From Thalassomonas viridans (lineage in GTDB: Bacteria > Pseudomonadota > Gammaproteobacteria > Enterobacterales > Alteromonadaceae): a DNA stretch of 64,000 bases. Positions 33,125-42,752 of the stretch are shown here, piece by piece. Made by a program: the position numbers and the translations under genes. The stretch is from NCBI RefSeq assembly GCF_000948985.2, contig NZ_CP059733.1, forward strand, positions 310,001 to 374,000. Reading direction: 5' to 3'. Under the pieces are notes generated by a model. That model saw only the letters and a list, made by a program, of their open reading frames with translations, did not search any database and was not told the origin of the DNA. Within the stretch, counting starts at the first letter, position 1; each line of letters starts with the position of its first letter.

Positions 33125-34606
33125 CTAACGGCAAAAGGTGCCGGTTTCTACTATGCCGCCGTTGCTGACGGTTTTTTGTTCAAAGTGATAACAGTTTTCC
33201 TGATCCGTCAGCGGCGAGTAGGTCACGTAATAGGCTTCTCCCTGGTAGTCGTAACTCATGGTACGGCTGCCGTCTTCATTAATGACATGGCTGAGGTTTT
33301 CCACGCCTCCCTGTGGTGGCGTCAAATTGGCCCGTGCGCCTGTGCTATCGCCGCTTAACGGGCTGACCCGGGGTAAGATATTTGTGTCCACCTCACCCGA
33401 CAGGCACTGGATGATATAAGGGGGTGTCTGCGAAGTGTGGTAGCGGTAGCCAAAGGTTTCATCTTCCTGGCCGTTGCAGACATCCAGGGCGCCGTCGGTA
33501 ATGGCGGAGCCGTCCGGATTATTGTCCCCGTATAAGGGGAAGCCGTCATAACCCCAACCGATGATGGCATCGTCTCCCCGGTTCGCCATGCTGGCGATCA
33601 TGCAGTTGGGGGAGGCATGGTAATGGTAATCGTCTCCCCGGCCGGCATGGCCGCCGCAGTTATCCAGCTGGCCTAAGGCCAGGGTATCGTCGGCGGCATC
33701 ATAGTTGTAGATATCCAGTTCTCCCTGGGCGGAATAGTCATAGATAGGCACACCGTTGACCGCAACCCCGACGGCGGCGTCTATGGTGGTCAGGTTGTAG
33801 GTCAACACCGGCGCCAGTTTGACCGGCGCGGCATAGTTGACGGCAGGCACAGGAATTTGTTCATTGGTGCCGGTAATGCCGTTCATCAGGTCGTGGTCCG
33901 GGTAGGTATCCGAGGTGATATAGGCATAGTCGTCATCGCAGCTGACGCTGACCTCATTAAATCCCGCCTGGCTCACCGATAAGCCGATTTGCTCGCAACG
34001 GCTGGTTTCCCCTGTGGCGGATGTACGTTCATAACTCAGGGTTAAGTCCGTTGATGCCAGGGTGATATTTTCTATGGCGCTTAATAGGGTCTCGCCGTCA
34101 ACTGTGGCGGCATCACCAAATTCGGCGCTCTGCGACAGGGCATACAGGGTAATTGTATATATTTTTTCTCCCGGCCCCTGGGAGCAGGGCGGGGCATATT
34201 CATTGAGGCCGTTGATACTATTGGCGCCTAAGGTACCTATGATTTCCCCGGGGGCCAGGCTGTTGATATCTGCAGGAATATCATAGGCAAGCCAGTACCA
34301 GTGCCGGATGCCGTCGCTTGACTGGTGCTGCATGACCACAGTGAAATTTGTTGTCTCCTGCGGTGCGCCCTGCCAGGAAAGGGCGGGAGACAGGCTGCTG
34401 CCGTCGCAGGTGTAGGCAACGGGGAGTTCACCTCTGTCTGTTATTTCTGTGCCGGTTAAGGCAAATTCCACCGGGTCTTCTTCCGGGGAAGTTACTTCGG
34501 TATCGGGTATTGCCTGTTCGGTGCTACCGCTGCCCGAACCGCCGCCGCAGGCGCCCAGGCCGGAAATTAACAAAAAAACGTAAAGGAGTTTCAGTCTGTT
34601 ACACAT
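33125..34606 (-). CDS. Lipoprotein with fused PEBP-like and YHYH domains
   Basis: This 493-residue protein has a lipobox LGAC (about Cys20), then a phosphatidylethanolamine-binding-like domain of the YbhB/YbcL type (about 50-195, with CDGSSLSPALSW and RHWYWLAYDIP), then a YHYH domain (about 200-493, with GRGDDYHYHASPNC). In some bacteria the two domains are neighbours; here they are one polypeptide. It is first in a three-gene operon upstream of a two-component system. The ATG used has AAGGTGAT just upstream; a GTG three codons earlier is possible. Function is unknown. Confidence 0.85.
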   Translation of the reverse strand: MCNRLKLLYVFLLISGLGACGGGSGSGSTEQAIPDTEVTSPEEDPVEFALTGTEITDRGELPVAYTCDGSSLSPALSWQGAPQETTNFTVVMQHQSSDGIRHWYWLAYDIPADINSLAPGEIIGTLGANSINGLNEYAPPCSQGPGEKIYTITLYALSQSAEFGDAATVDGETLLSAIENITLASTDLTLSYERTSATGETSRCEQIGLSVSQAGFNEVSVSCDDDYAYITSDTYPDHDLMNGITGTNEQIPVPAVNYAAPVKLAPVLTYNLTTIDAAVGVAVNGVPIYDYSAQGELDIYNYDAADDTLALGQLDNCGGHAGRGDDYHYHASPNCMIASMANRGDDAIIGWGYDGFPLYGDNNPDGSAITDGALDVCNGQEDETFGYRYHTSQTPPYIIQCLSGEVDTNILPRVSPLSGDSTGARANLTPPQGGVENLSHVINEDGSRTMSYDYQGEAYYVTYSPLTDQENCYHFEQKTVSNGGIVETGTFCR

Positions 34607-34786
34607 ATAGATCACCTTTTGCTGCCGGGTGAGGATTTAATGATGATCAGTATATCGGGGCAATATGGGGTAAAAATGAAAGCTGTGAGTTTTTTAATTT
34701 GCTGATATTTAAGGGTTATTTCTTAACGCTCGGGACTTTTGTGAAAAATGTGTGGAAAATGTGTAAGTCTTGCCGGGACGGGGAAA

Positions 34787-34809
34787 CCGGGCCTGAACTA
34801 CAGGCCCGG
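34787..34809 (-). terminator. Terminator after the 577-residue secreted protein gene
   Basis: CCGGGCCTG-AACTA-CAGGCCCGG is a perfect 9-bp stem; on the minus strand it is followed by TTT. It lies 31 bp past the stop of the upstream gene and separates it from the YHYH operon. Confidence 0.65.
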
Positions 34810-34839
34810 AAAATATGCTAACGCTTTAATTAAGCAGGA

Positions 34840-36573
34840 TTAATCATTCCAGTAATGGTCGATTTTGTTGCCGTCTACCGTGATGCGCACATGGTAACGG
34901 TAGCAGAAGCAGGAGAAATGGAAATCCAGGGAGTTGTAATATGAGGCATTATTGATGCTGTTGACGAAATTCTGGTAATTGCCATGGGTGCTGCTATTAC
35001 CGACATAGGCCCCCCAAAGCTGGCGGCCGCGGTTACCCTCGCAGCCGTATTCGCCGTTGATTTTGCCGCTGCAGCCCCGGAAAACCGCGATATAGGAATC
35101 GTTTTTGCGGCCGATAATCCAGCGGCCGTTTTCCTGGGTTTCGTCAAAGGCTTCCGTTGGCCAGTGCAGGCTGACATCTGTATCCAGCGGGCCGAAAAGA
35201 TCGCCGGCATTGATTTCCGAGTTGGGCCAGTAGATGGCCATCAGCAGGTTGCCCTGCTGGAGCACTTTCGGCAGATGAGTATTTGTGGTTTGACTTCCCC
35301 GGTTGTTGAAGCTTTTCACTTCGCCTGACTGGCTCCAGACCGCGATATCTTCCACCGTGGCGACCCAGGGCCAGGTTTGAAAGCCCATATAACCGCCGTA
35401 GTGATTTTCCAGTGAGCTCAGCACTACCGAGTTGTTCTTATAGATATCGACATTAAGTCCCGCCAGGTTGGATCCGCGGGTAAAAGTCGGCGTCAGGTTC
35501 TTGCCCAGGATACGCAGCGGTGTTGCGACATCTTTAAAAGACTGGTGCTCTTCCAGCGAATAATAGTCGTCTATGCCCCAGAAAGTATCGGACCAGGTAT
35601 CGGGATGGAAATAACCGCCGAAACTCCACTGGAACAATACCCTGTCCTGGCGGGAAAGTGCTGCGTTTACCGGCGCTGTGATGCTGTGGCCGTTGGCAAC
35701 CGTCCTGTTTTCAACCGCCGACCAGCTCTCGATCACTGAGGTCATATCGACACTTGTGGTGCTGATAAAGGCGCTGCCGGCGCTGGCGCTGTCCGGCTCC
35801 CGGCCCAGTCCGGTAAGTACATATATGACTTTACTGTGGTTGGCGGTATAAGCGTTGAGATATTTGCCGGTATTGGAGCGTCCCGCCGCCGGGAAAAAGA
35901 CCCCGAGATCATTGGTGGCCCACAGCACTTCCGTTAACAGGCGTTTAACCGCCGCCGTGGCCAGGGCCTTAATGGTTTCATCCCGGGAAAAGTCCGCCAG
36001 GTTCAGCAGGGCCGACATGGTATAGGGAAAATAATTCGGCGATAAAAACTCATAAAAGCCGTAGTTGTTTTTCAGTTCGAGAAAATGCACCAGCCTTTGC
36101 TTTAACAAGTTATCTGTGGCCCGGTTGTGATGTTCGTCCAGCAGCCAGGCGGAAGACAACCACATGATCATATGGTTTTCCGACCAGTAAATATAATCTT
36201 GTTCGCCGGACTCCAGCCACAGCGGCACACCGGATACCGCGATGCCATCCGTGATCTGTTGATCGTATTCATTGCTGAGGTTGAGAATACGGATGAGTTT
36301 GATCAGGGTGAAGTCTGCCTTGTCGGACGTGCGGTAATCGCCGAGCAAGTCATCCACCAGGGCCGGGTTGCTGATATCCAGGGCCGCCAATATCGGCATG
36401 GCGCTGGTGGAAGGGCTGTTGGCGGCAATCTGGTTATGTAGCTGCTGGCGCTCCCTGAAAGCCTGCTCAGTGGTTTGTGCGCTGGCGCTGGTAATAAAAA
36501 AGCTCAGCAATAACAAGATAAACCGGCATGTTTTATTGCTCAGCGAAGAAATTCTTAACAGCTGATTTTTCAT
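34840..36573 (-). CDS. Large secreted protein of unknown function
   Basis: This 577-residue protein has a signal peptide (cleavage near ASAQ, residue 33). The first half is helical, with regularly spaced aromatic residues (SENHMIMWLSSAWLL, NNYGFYEFLSPNYFPYTMSA) as in alpha/alpha toroid glycan-active proteins; the second half is beta-rich and ends with a Cys-containing segment (HFSCFCYRYHV). This recalls polysaccharide lyases such as heparinase- or alginate-lyase-like enzymes, but I see no decisive catalytic motif. The ATG has AAGGAAAA upstream. No neighbour clearly belongs to it. Function is left open. Confidence 0.72.
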   Translation of the reverse strand: MKNQLLRISSLSNKTCRFILLLLSFFITSASAQTTEQAFRERQQLHNQIAANSPSTSAMPILAALDISNPALVDDLLGDYRTSDKADFTLIKLIRILNLSNEYDQQITDGIAVSGVPLWLESGEQDYIYWSENHMIMWLSSAWLLDEHHNRATDNLLKQRLVHFLELKNNYGFYEFLSPNYFPYTMSALLNLADFSRDETIKALATAAVKRLLTEVLWATNDLGVFFPAAGRSNTGKYLNAYTANHSKVIYVLTGLGREPDSASAGSAFISTTSVDMTSVIESWSAVENRTVANGHSITAPVNAALSRQDRVLFQWSFGGYFHPDTWSDTFWGIDDYYSLEEHQSFKDVATPLRILGKNLTPTFTRGSNLAGLNVDIYKNNSVVLSSLENHYGGYMGFQTWPWVATVEDIAVWSQSGEVKSFNNRGSQTTNTHLPKVLQQGNLLMAIYWPNSEINAGDLFGPLDTDVSLHWPTEAFDETQENGRWIIGRKNDSYIAVFRGCSGKINGEYGCEGNRGRQLWGAYVGNSSTHGNYQNFVNSINNASYYNSLDFHFSCFCYRYHVRITVDGNKIDHYWND

Positions 36574-36777
36574 AAATTTTCCTTAATCTACTTGAAGTCC
36601 GGGGGCTGTAGTTCTGACAGGTCCGATGACAGAAGCTGGCGTGAAAATTGACATATTTTTTACCGTAAACAAGGGGAGCAGCCGAAAACTGGCTCAAAAA
36701 TGATCTGTGGCGAGGAAACTGTCCGGGATTTTACTTATTGGCGGGATCTTTTATAGGAAAAGTACAGGAATCTAGCC

Positions 36778-36812
36778 GGGCAGCAACATCAGGAAAACGG
36801 ATATTGCTGCCC
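36778..36812. terminator. Hairpin after the CMD-family gene
   Basis: The arms GGGCAGCAA and TTGCTGCCC flank a 17-nt loop about 34 bp past the stop of the CMD gene. No T-tract follows, so it may be a weak or Rho-assisted terminator. Confidence 0.4.
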
Positions 36813-36845
36813 TGAATAGGGAAGGGAATTAAAGCGCCTGCTGTA

Positions 36846-37397
36846 TTATTTTTTCTCCCAGAGGAAGTCCTGGAAGGGGGCGTCAACCGGGGTCTGGGCC
36901 AGGTGATTAATATAGTTGCTCATCACTTTTTGCGACATGCCCAACACTATGTCCAGCAGGTGTTTATGCTGGTATCCGGCAGCATAGAACTTTTCTATAT
37001 CAGCCTGGTCGATCACGCCGCGGTTTCTTAGCATAAGTAAGGTTGTCTGGCGCAAGGTTTCCAGCTTATCGCTGGGCAGGGGCGTTTCATCCCGCAGGGC
37101 GTTGATAATGTCTTCGTTTACTTTCATGCCGTGGGCGATAGCGGTATGGGCGGGTACGCAGTAATGGCATTGATGTTCGACATTGATGGTTTGCCACACT
37201 ACGGTTAATTCTTCCTTATCAAAAGACGACTGCATAAAAAGGGTGTGTAGCTGCTGGTAAGCCGCCAGAGTCTGGGGAGACTCCGCCATGACCGCGTGCA
37301 GGTTGGGGATGATGCCAAAAGTTTTCAGCGATTGTTCCAGCAGGGGTTTTGCTGCTCGCGGGGCGGTTGCTAATGTATGTAGTTCAAAGCTGTTCAT
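36846..37397 (-). CDS. Carboxymuconolactone decarboxylase (AhpD-like) family protein
   Basis: This 183-residue all-helical protein has the active-site motif EHQCHYCVPAH (Glu74, Cys77, Cys80, His84), the AhpD-type CxxC with proton-relay residues. Members act as peroxidase/disulfide partners or remain unassigned; the motif supports a redox role against peroxides or organic radicals. It is divergent from a TetR regulator with two palindromic sites between them, so it is probably the main target of that repressor. Confidence 0.88.
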   Translation of the reverse strand: MNSFELHTLATAPRAAKPLLEQSLKTFGIIPNLHAVMAESPQTLAAYQQLHTLFMQSSFDKEELTVVWQTINVEHQCHYCVPAHTAIAHGMKVNEDIINALRDETPLPSDKLETLRQTTLLMLRNRGVIDQADIEKFYAAGYQHKHLLDIVLGMSQKVMSNYINHLAQTPVDAPFQDFLWEKK

Positions 37398-37478
37398 TGC
37401 TGCTTACCTCGGTTTTTCAGTGCCTGTGAAAAGAAAATGTTTAAGCCGATCTTCACGCTTTAATAAACAATAGTTGAT

Positions 37479-37519
37479 CTTGAACGATCGTTCAAGCTAT
37501 ATTTTGAACAAGTGTTCAA
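37479..37519. promoter_or_regulatory. Two TetR operator palindromes
   Basis: CTTGAACGATCGTTCAAG (37479-37496) is a perfect 18-bp palindrome, and TTGAACAAGTGTTCAA (37504-37519) is a near-perfect one. The shared core TGAAC-N4-GTTCA is typical of TetR-family operators. They lie in the 166-bp gap between the divergent CMD and TetR genes and should control both. Confidence 0.75.
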
Positions 37520-37563
37520 CTTGTTTTCCGGATACTGTTTAACCAAAGGAAACCCGCGCTGTT

Positions 37564-38151
37564 ATGGCTAATAAAGTGAAATTCGACCGTGATGAAGTGA
37601 TTGATAAAGCGACCTTGCTGTTCTGGCAACAGGGCTTTTTGGGCACCAGCATGCGTGATTTGCAGCAGCACTTGGATATGCGTCCCGGCAGCATTTACGC
37701 CAGCTTCGGCAGTAAAGACAATCTGTTTAAAGAAGTGATCGGCTATTACGGCGAACAATGTCTCCAGGGGGTGAATGCTTTCCAGCTTGAGGCGGCAAGC
37801 CCGTTAGCGGGGTTAGAGGGCTTTATCCGCCATGTTACCTTAGGGGAAGAGGAAACTGCCGGCTGCCGTTTATGTCTGCTGGCAAAAACCTTAAGCGAAC
37901 TGCCCGCAGAACAGCAGGAATTGATCGATGCCGCCCGGCAGGCGTTATTGCAGATAGAGAGCAAATTTGAACAGATATTGATACAAGCACGCGAGCAGCA
38001 AGAGCTGTCTGCACAGGCCGATTGCCATCGCCTGGCAAAATGGCTGCAAATGCAGCTGATGGGGCTGAGATCTTATGCCAAAAGCCAGGCCGCTATAGCC
38101 GATCTTGAACTGATGATTGATGATATTTTTACCAGTTTAAAAAGTCGCTGA
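37564..38151 (+). CDS. TetR family transcriptional repressor
   Basis: This 195-residue regulator has a TetR N-terminal HTH (about 8-55, with GFLGTSMRDLQQHLDMRPGS and YASFGSKDNLF) and a helical ligand-binding domain of the AcrR/NemR sort with Cys residues (CRLC, about residues 100-103) that could sense electrophiles or oxidants. It is divergent from the CMD-family gene, with two operator palindromes between them, so autoregulation is likely. The inducer is unknown. Confidence 0.88.
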   Translation: MANKVKFDRDEVIDKATLLFWQQGFLGTSMRDLQQHLDMRPGSIYASFGSKDNLFKEVIGYYGEQCLQGVNAFQLEAASPLAGLEGFIRHVTLGEEETAGCRLCLLAKTLSELPAEQQELIDAARQALLQIESKFEQILIQAREQQELSAQADCHRLAKWLQMQLMGLRSYAKSQAAIADLELMIDDIFTSLKSR

Positions 38152-38335
38152 AATTTAATTAAAAATCGATAATTACTGTTCATTTGGCGGGAAATTAGTT
38201 GTTTGTCAATATTGCCTTCGAAGTAAAAATCCGTATGATGCACGACCCAATTTAATAATTCTGCCACCAAGCTTGTGGTTTCTATTTCCGGAGCTCTTGT
38301 ACACAGTGAGAAAGCTATTAACTTCCCCGTCTAAA

Positions 38336-39484
38336 ATGCCTTTGTCTGACAACGAAGCCATTATTTATCAAAATGCCCTGAAACAGGTATCTGACATCAG
38401 TTTAAACCTGATGGCGGTGAAAGTTGACAATCACCCCGGTGAATTTAATCTTTGGTGCCGTGAGCTGGCAGAAATTTGTCTTTATAAAGTAAACCGCGAC
38501 CTGATGGACGAACACCAGTTTAAGCCGTTAAATAAACTGATCGACCTGATGAAGCTGGGGGCCGGCGTCAGCCAGCTGCGCATGTCCTGTATCGCCCCCT
38601 GGCCGTTTTATGCCGGATTTTTGCAGGAGCAGGCGGAAATTCATGCCCTGGAAGAACGCAGCCGGTTACTGACTTTTATCGAGAAAATAAAAGCCACGCC
38701 GCTGGCGGAAATGATCAACGAAGACCGCCTGGCTTATGCCGGCAAGCACACCAGCGGCCATGACACCGCGGTGTATAACTTTGATGTTGAATGGTTTGGC
38801 GGCACTAAGGGGGCGAAAGCTTTCCATAATGTGCTGGCCCAATATCCGGAATTGCTCGATACTGCCCTGGCCCATATCCCGTTAACCGGTGAGGTGAGCA
38901 AAAGCGACTATCAGGCCTTTGTCCGCGACTATAAAACCGCTTTCGATAAAATCGGTGAAAAGGCGACTTTGGCCCCCGCCACCCGTTTACTGGCAATGCG
39001 CCGCCCGGATCAGTTTGTGGTGCTGACCAGTGGTAAAATCGACAGCTTATGCCAGGGTATAGGCATTCCGCGTTTAAGCAACCAGAGCTTTGACGATTAT
39101 TTCACTGCCCTGATCGGCAGCGTGCGCAACATGGCCTGGTGGCGCCAGGAAGCACCGGAAGACGAGCAGGAGCTGTTTTTGTGGCAGCACAGGGCGATTT
39201 TGATGGATATGCTGTTTTATGCCGACGCGCAAACGGCGGAAAACTCCAACTATCTGAAGTTACTGAACAAGCCGGTGAAAGCCAAGGCGGCAAAAAGTTC
39301 AGCTTCAGGCTCAGGCGGAGGTCGCCGCAGCAAAGATACCGCTGCCATGCTGGTGGACCGCGCCCTGGCCGCCGAAGATATCCCCGAGCATATTCTGGCG
39401 AAACGCGACTCTATTGTTGCCGAGGTGGAAAAAGGCAAAAAAGTGGAAGATGTGCTGAATTTGATGCGCATGATTTTTGGTTAA
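38336..39484 (+). CDS. Hypothetical protein (about 382 aa, cytoplasmic)
   Basis: I do not recognise the family. The protein is mostly helical with several Trp-rich stretches (IAPWPFYAGFLQEQ, NMAWWRQEAPED) and has a Lys/Ala/Ser/Gly-rich linker (about 318-330) before a short C-terminal helical piece. There is no signal peptide or membrane helix. The frame is open upstream to a TTG at 38273, with a GTG at 38306 that has GGAG 12 nt upstream, so the true start may be earlier than this ATG. It stands alone upstream of a TonB receptor gene. Confidence 0.75.
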   Translation: MPLSDNEAIIYQNALKQVSDISLNLMAVKVDNHPGEFNLWCRELAEICLYKVNRDLMDEHQFKPLNKLIDLMKLGAGVSQLRMSCIAPWPFYAGFLQEQAEIHALEERSRLLTFIEKIKATPLAEMINEDRLAYAGKHTSGHDTAVYNFDVEWFGGTKGAKAFHNVLAQYPELLDTALAHIPLTGEVSKSDYQAFVRDYKTAFDKIGEKATLAPATRLLAMRRPDQFVVLTSGKIDSLCQGIGIPRLSNQSFDDYFTALIGSVRNMAWWRQEAPEDEQELFLWQHRAILMDMLFYADAQTAENSNYLKLLNKPVKAKAAKSSASGSGGGRRSKDTAAMLVDRALAAEDIPEHILAKRDSIVAEVEKGKKVEDVLNLMRMIFG

Positions 39485-39635
39485 TCCTTTCATTAACTTT
39501 CGTTTTCTGCGCAACCATAAAGGTTGCGCAGCCCTTTGCCCGATACATGCCTGGTTTTGGCGGCACAGGTTCTGAGGCATAAAAGTTTGTCCTAAGCTAA
39601 AATGATGATTGTCTGTTTTTAACAGGACAAGCATT

Positions 39636-41660
39636 ATGCGCTCCTTATGTTTTCCAGCTTCTTTCGTCCTTTGCTGTTTTTTGTCTCTGGTTTGCCAGCC
39701 CCTAGGTGCAGCACAAGATCTCAACAGGTTATATACTCTGTCGCTGGCACAGCTGGCTATGTTGAAAGTCACCTCTGCCACTAAACGCTCCCAGCCGTTA
39801 AACCAAATCCCCGCCACGGTTTATGTTTTCACCGAAGATGACTTTAACCGTTACGGTTTTAGCGATCTCAAAGACGTACTGAAATTTACCTCAGGGGTGG
39901 AATACGGTTATGCCCATTCCTGGCTGCAGGGCGGGCAGCGGGGCTTTACCGGTGTCTGGTCGCAAACCCGGATCCTGATAGACGGCCGCGATGCCGATGA
40001 AACCAGCAGTAACCAGGCCCATATTACCCACCAGTACCCCTTATATAATGTCAAGCGGGTAGAAGTGATCCAGGGGCCGGCTTCTTCCCTTTATGGCGCC
40101 GATGTTTTTGTCGGTTTGATCAATATAGTCACCAAAAACAGCAGCAATTCCGCTCCGGGGCACAAACTTTCGCTATCCTACGGCAGGGGACAGGACGAGC
40201 AGGAGAGCCGGCAAATCAATTATTCCTGGATCCATAAGGCCGGGGATTGGGGATTAAGCCTGCATGCCAGTTATCTTGACCTTGAAGAGCCGGATTTTTC
40301 GGATTATGTCGTCACCACCGACTATAGCTTTGCCGACCGCCAGCTGAGGGAGGACTTTCTCGCTGCCGGTTACCCCTACAAAGACGACAATGAAGGTTAT
40401 AACCTCATGGTTCATTATCAGAAGTCGCTTGACGCTTCATCCGGCCTGGAAGTCGGCGTTGATCAGCGCGGCAGCCGGGATGGCGGCGGCATAGAAAACC
40501 CCGAACTGATCTATACCAACTTTCAGGAAACCCAGGACCAGACCCGCGCCTATATCAGCTACCGCAAAATCCGGGAAAACGGCGATAAGTTATCTTTTGA
40601 TTATCAATTTGAACGTGAACGCACCGTTTATGATTTTAACTGGCGCAGTCTTGAGCTGGGGGATCCCCCGCCCCTGCTCAGCTTTGCCCAGGAATGGGGC
40701 AGGCTGAAAACCTATACCCTGCAGTATGACGTCGACAACCGGGAACTGAATAATTACCTGATTTTGGGGCTGAACTATAAAGACCTGGATCTGTCGAAAC
40801 CCGAGTTCCAGCTTAGTACCTTTGATGCCCTGATCCCTTTTCTCGATCATAAGGTGAAGTCCCTGTTTGTTCAGGATCAGCAGGCTTTCTGGCAGGAGCA
40901 GTTTTTGCTGACCTTAGGGGCCCGCTATGACGACAGTGATTTATACGGCGGCATTACCACCGTCAGGGGAGCGCTGCAATACAACATAAACCAGCACAGT
41001 TCGCTGAAACTCCTGTACGGGGAAGCATACCGGGAGCCCACCGTATTCGAACTGAGCACCAACGATGCCTTAGATCCCTCGGATATCACCACCACAGAGC
41101 TGGTTTACGACGGCCGGCCGAATGAAAATATCAGCTATAAGTTCAGCATCTATCACAGCGAGGCGAAAAATATTATCGCCGAAGACCGGCAGGCCACAGA
41201 CGGCGTTGCCCGCAATATAGGTAAAAAAGATGCAGACGGGGTCGAGCTGATGTTGCGCTGGCTGTTAAAGCGTTACCAGGGATTTGCCTGGTTTAATTAT
41301 GTGGATGTCTCAGAACAGCTGGATGTCGCCGATATCAAGCTGGCGGCCGGCGTGACCCGCACCCTGGACAATGACTGGCAACTCAGCGCCGTGGCAAAAT
41401 ATACCGGCGCGGTGGATACCGAGGCATTCAACCGGGATGCCGAGCGGGAAAACGTAGAGGTCGACAGTTACCATACCCTGGACATTATCCTGAAAAGTAA
41501 GGCCTTTGACCTGGGCAATGCCGGACGGGCTTCCCTGACCGCCACCATTAAAAATGCCTTTAACCATAAAAACTTTTATTCCAATCCCAGGGGGCCGGAC
41601 CCGATTAAGTTTCTCGACCAAGGGCGCAGCTTTACTCTGCAGGCAAGTTTTAGCTTTTAG
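39636..41660 (+). CDS. TonB-dependent receptor
   Basis: This 674-residue outer-membrane receptor has a signal peptide (ending near GAAQ, about residue 27), a plug domain with LNQIPATVYVFTEDDF and VEVIQGPASSLYGADVFVGLINIV, and a beta barrel ending in FSF with terminal Phe. The plug layout fits the vitamin B12/siderophore/copper type. No uptake partner is adjacent, so the ligand cannot be inferred. The ATG has AGGA 8 nt upstream; the frame is open 9 codons further. Confidence 0.92.
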   Translation: MRSLCFPASFVLCCFLSLVCQPLGAAQDLNRLYTLSLAQLAMLKVTSATKRSQPLNQIPATVYVFTEDDFNRYGFSDLKDVLKFTSGVEYGYAHSWLQGGQRGFTGVWSQTRILIDGRDADETSSNQAHITHQYPLYNVKRVEVIQGPASSLYGADVFVGLINIVTKNSSNSAPGHKLSLSYGRGQDEQESRQINYSWIHKAGDWGLSLHASYLDLEEPDFSDYVVTTDYSFADRQLREDFLAAGYPYKDDNEGYNLMVHYQKSLDASSGLEVGVDQRGSRDGGGIENPELIYTNFQETQDQTRAYISYRKIRENGDKLSFDYQFERERTVYDFNWRSLELGDPPPLLSFAQEWGRLKTYTLQYDVDNRELNNYLILGLNYKDLDLSKPEFQLSTFDALIPFLDHKVKSLFVQDQQAFWQEQFLLTLGARYDDSDLYGGITTVRGALQYNINQHSSLKLLYGEAYREPTVFELSTNDALDPSDITTTELVYDGRPNENISYKFSIYHSEAKNIIAEDRQATDGVARNIGKKDADGVELMLRWLLKRYQGFAWFNYVDVSEQLDVADIKLAAGVTRTLDNDWQLSAVAKYTGAVDTEAFNRDAERENVEVDSYHTLDIILKSKAFDLGNAGRASLTATIKNAFNHKNFYSNPRGPDPIKFLDQGRSFTLQASFSF

Positions 41661-41677
41661 CCGTTACAGCTGCTTCC

Positions 41678-41700
41678 CGGCCTAAGCCCCTGAGGCCGGC
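41678..41700. terminator. Hairpin between TonB receptor and AraC genes
   Basis: The CCGGCCT/AGGCCGG stem with a 9-nt loop lies between two convergent genes. It lacks a T-tract. Confidence 0.45.
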
Positions 41701-41747
41701 ATATGCGGTAAAACAGGGCCAGTGTGCACGGCGGAACAGCCCGGAAT

Positions 41748-42695
41748 CTATGCCGGAATAACCGGAATATAGATTTTAATGCAATGTTTGTTTTGCGGAT
41801 GCTGGTTAGGATCGTTAAGGTATTCCTCAAAGGCGCACCTGTTGTCCGGCATATAGCCGCTGCCTGGCAGCCAGTCGCTGTAGAGAATATCCCAGGCCTG
41901 CTGGTATTCATCGGCATCTATTTCAAAGTATGCCTCGGCATATTTGCCTGCGGGCAGGATACAAGTGCCGATCTCGCCGTCGGATTTGCTTCCGGCGGGC
42001 ACGGAAATACAGACATCGGTTTTAAATTTTTCGAATTCGGTGATTTTCAGATCATCGCGAAACAGGGTAAAAAACTGGGTGCCCGGGCAGCTGACCAAAT
42101 CACGGGCCGCGCCCCAGGTCATTAATCTGTCAAATAGCTGCGCCCATTTTTTCTGCTGGCCTTTAAAGGGGCCGATATGGCGCAGATAAGCCAGCTGTAT
42201 TTCCGGTAAGTTCCTGATTTCTATGGTGACACTCTTTCTTGTAAGCATATCTAAATTCCATTGTGAATGATTGGTTTCAGGGTCAATATACATGGAAGAC
42301 AGGTTGCTTTTTTGCCAGCTGTTGCTTTGTTCTTTGCAATTCTTGCTAAATCGCTGATCCGGGGTTTTGCGCCAGGCTGTGGCGCTCATGGCAAAGTATT
42401 CTTTAAAGGTGCGGGCAAAAGAAGCCGGGTTGCCGAAACCACAGTCCAGGGCGATGGCGGTAACGGATTTTTGCCTCTGGTATTTCAGTTGATGGGCGGC
42501 CTTTTCTATACGCAAACGCTGAATATATTTATACAGGGATTCGCCGACGACAGCTTTAAAAATACGGTGAAAATGGTAGGGGGAGAAATGGGCAATACCG
42601 GCTAAGGTTTCCAGGTTTTGCTCCTGCGCATAATGCCGGTCCAGATGATCTAATACCGCATTTATCCTGCGTTTGTATTCATTGTTTTCACTCAT
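41748..42695 (-). CDS. AraC-family regulator with GyrI-like effector domain
   Basis: This protein of about 315 residues has two AraC HTH motifs in the N-terminal 110 residues (AGIAHFSPYHFHRIFKAVVG and IALDCGFGNPASFARTFKEY) and a GyrI-like small-molecule-binding domain in the C-terminal half (EIRNLPEIQLAYLRHIGPF). Such proteins (Rob/SoxS-BmrR-like) respond to hydrophobic cations or other toxic compounds. An in-frame ATG 9 codons upstream is an alternative start. It heads a same-strand run of four small genes with detoxification or stress flavour. Confidence 0.9.
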   Translation of the reverse strand: MSENNEYKRRINAVLDHLDRHYAQEQNLETLAGIAHFSPYHFHRIFKAVVGESLYKYIQRLRIEKAAHQLKYQRQKSVTAIALDCGFGNPASFARTFKEYFAMSATAWRKTPDQRFSKNCKEQSNSWQKSNLSSMYIDPETNHSQWNLDMLTRKSVTIEIRNLPEIQLAYLRHIGPFKGQQKKWAQLFDRLMTWGAARDLVSCPGTQFFTLFRDDLKITEFEKFKTDVCISVPAGSKSDGEIGTCILPAGKYAEAYFEIDADEYQQAWDILYSDWLPGSGYMPDNRCAFEEYLNDPNQHPQNKHCIKIYIPVIPA

Positions 42696-42752
42696 GTTTT
42701 TATTGGCTTGCCGGCTTTCCATAGACAGAGGTTCTTATTTGCCTGATATAAA

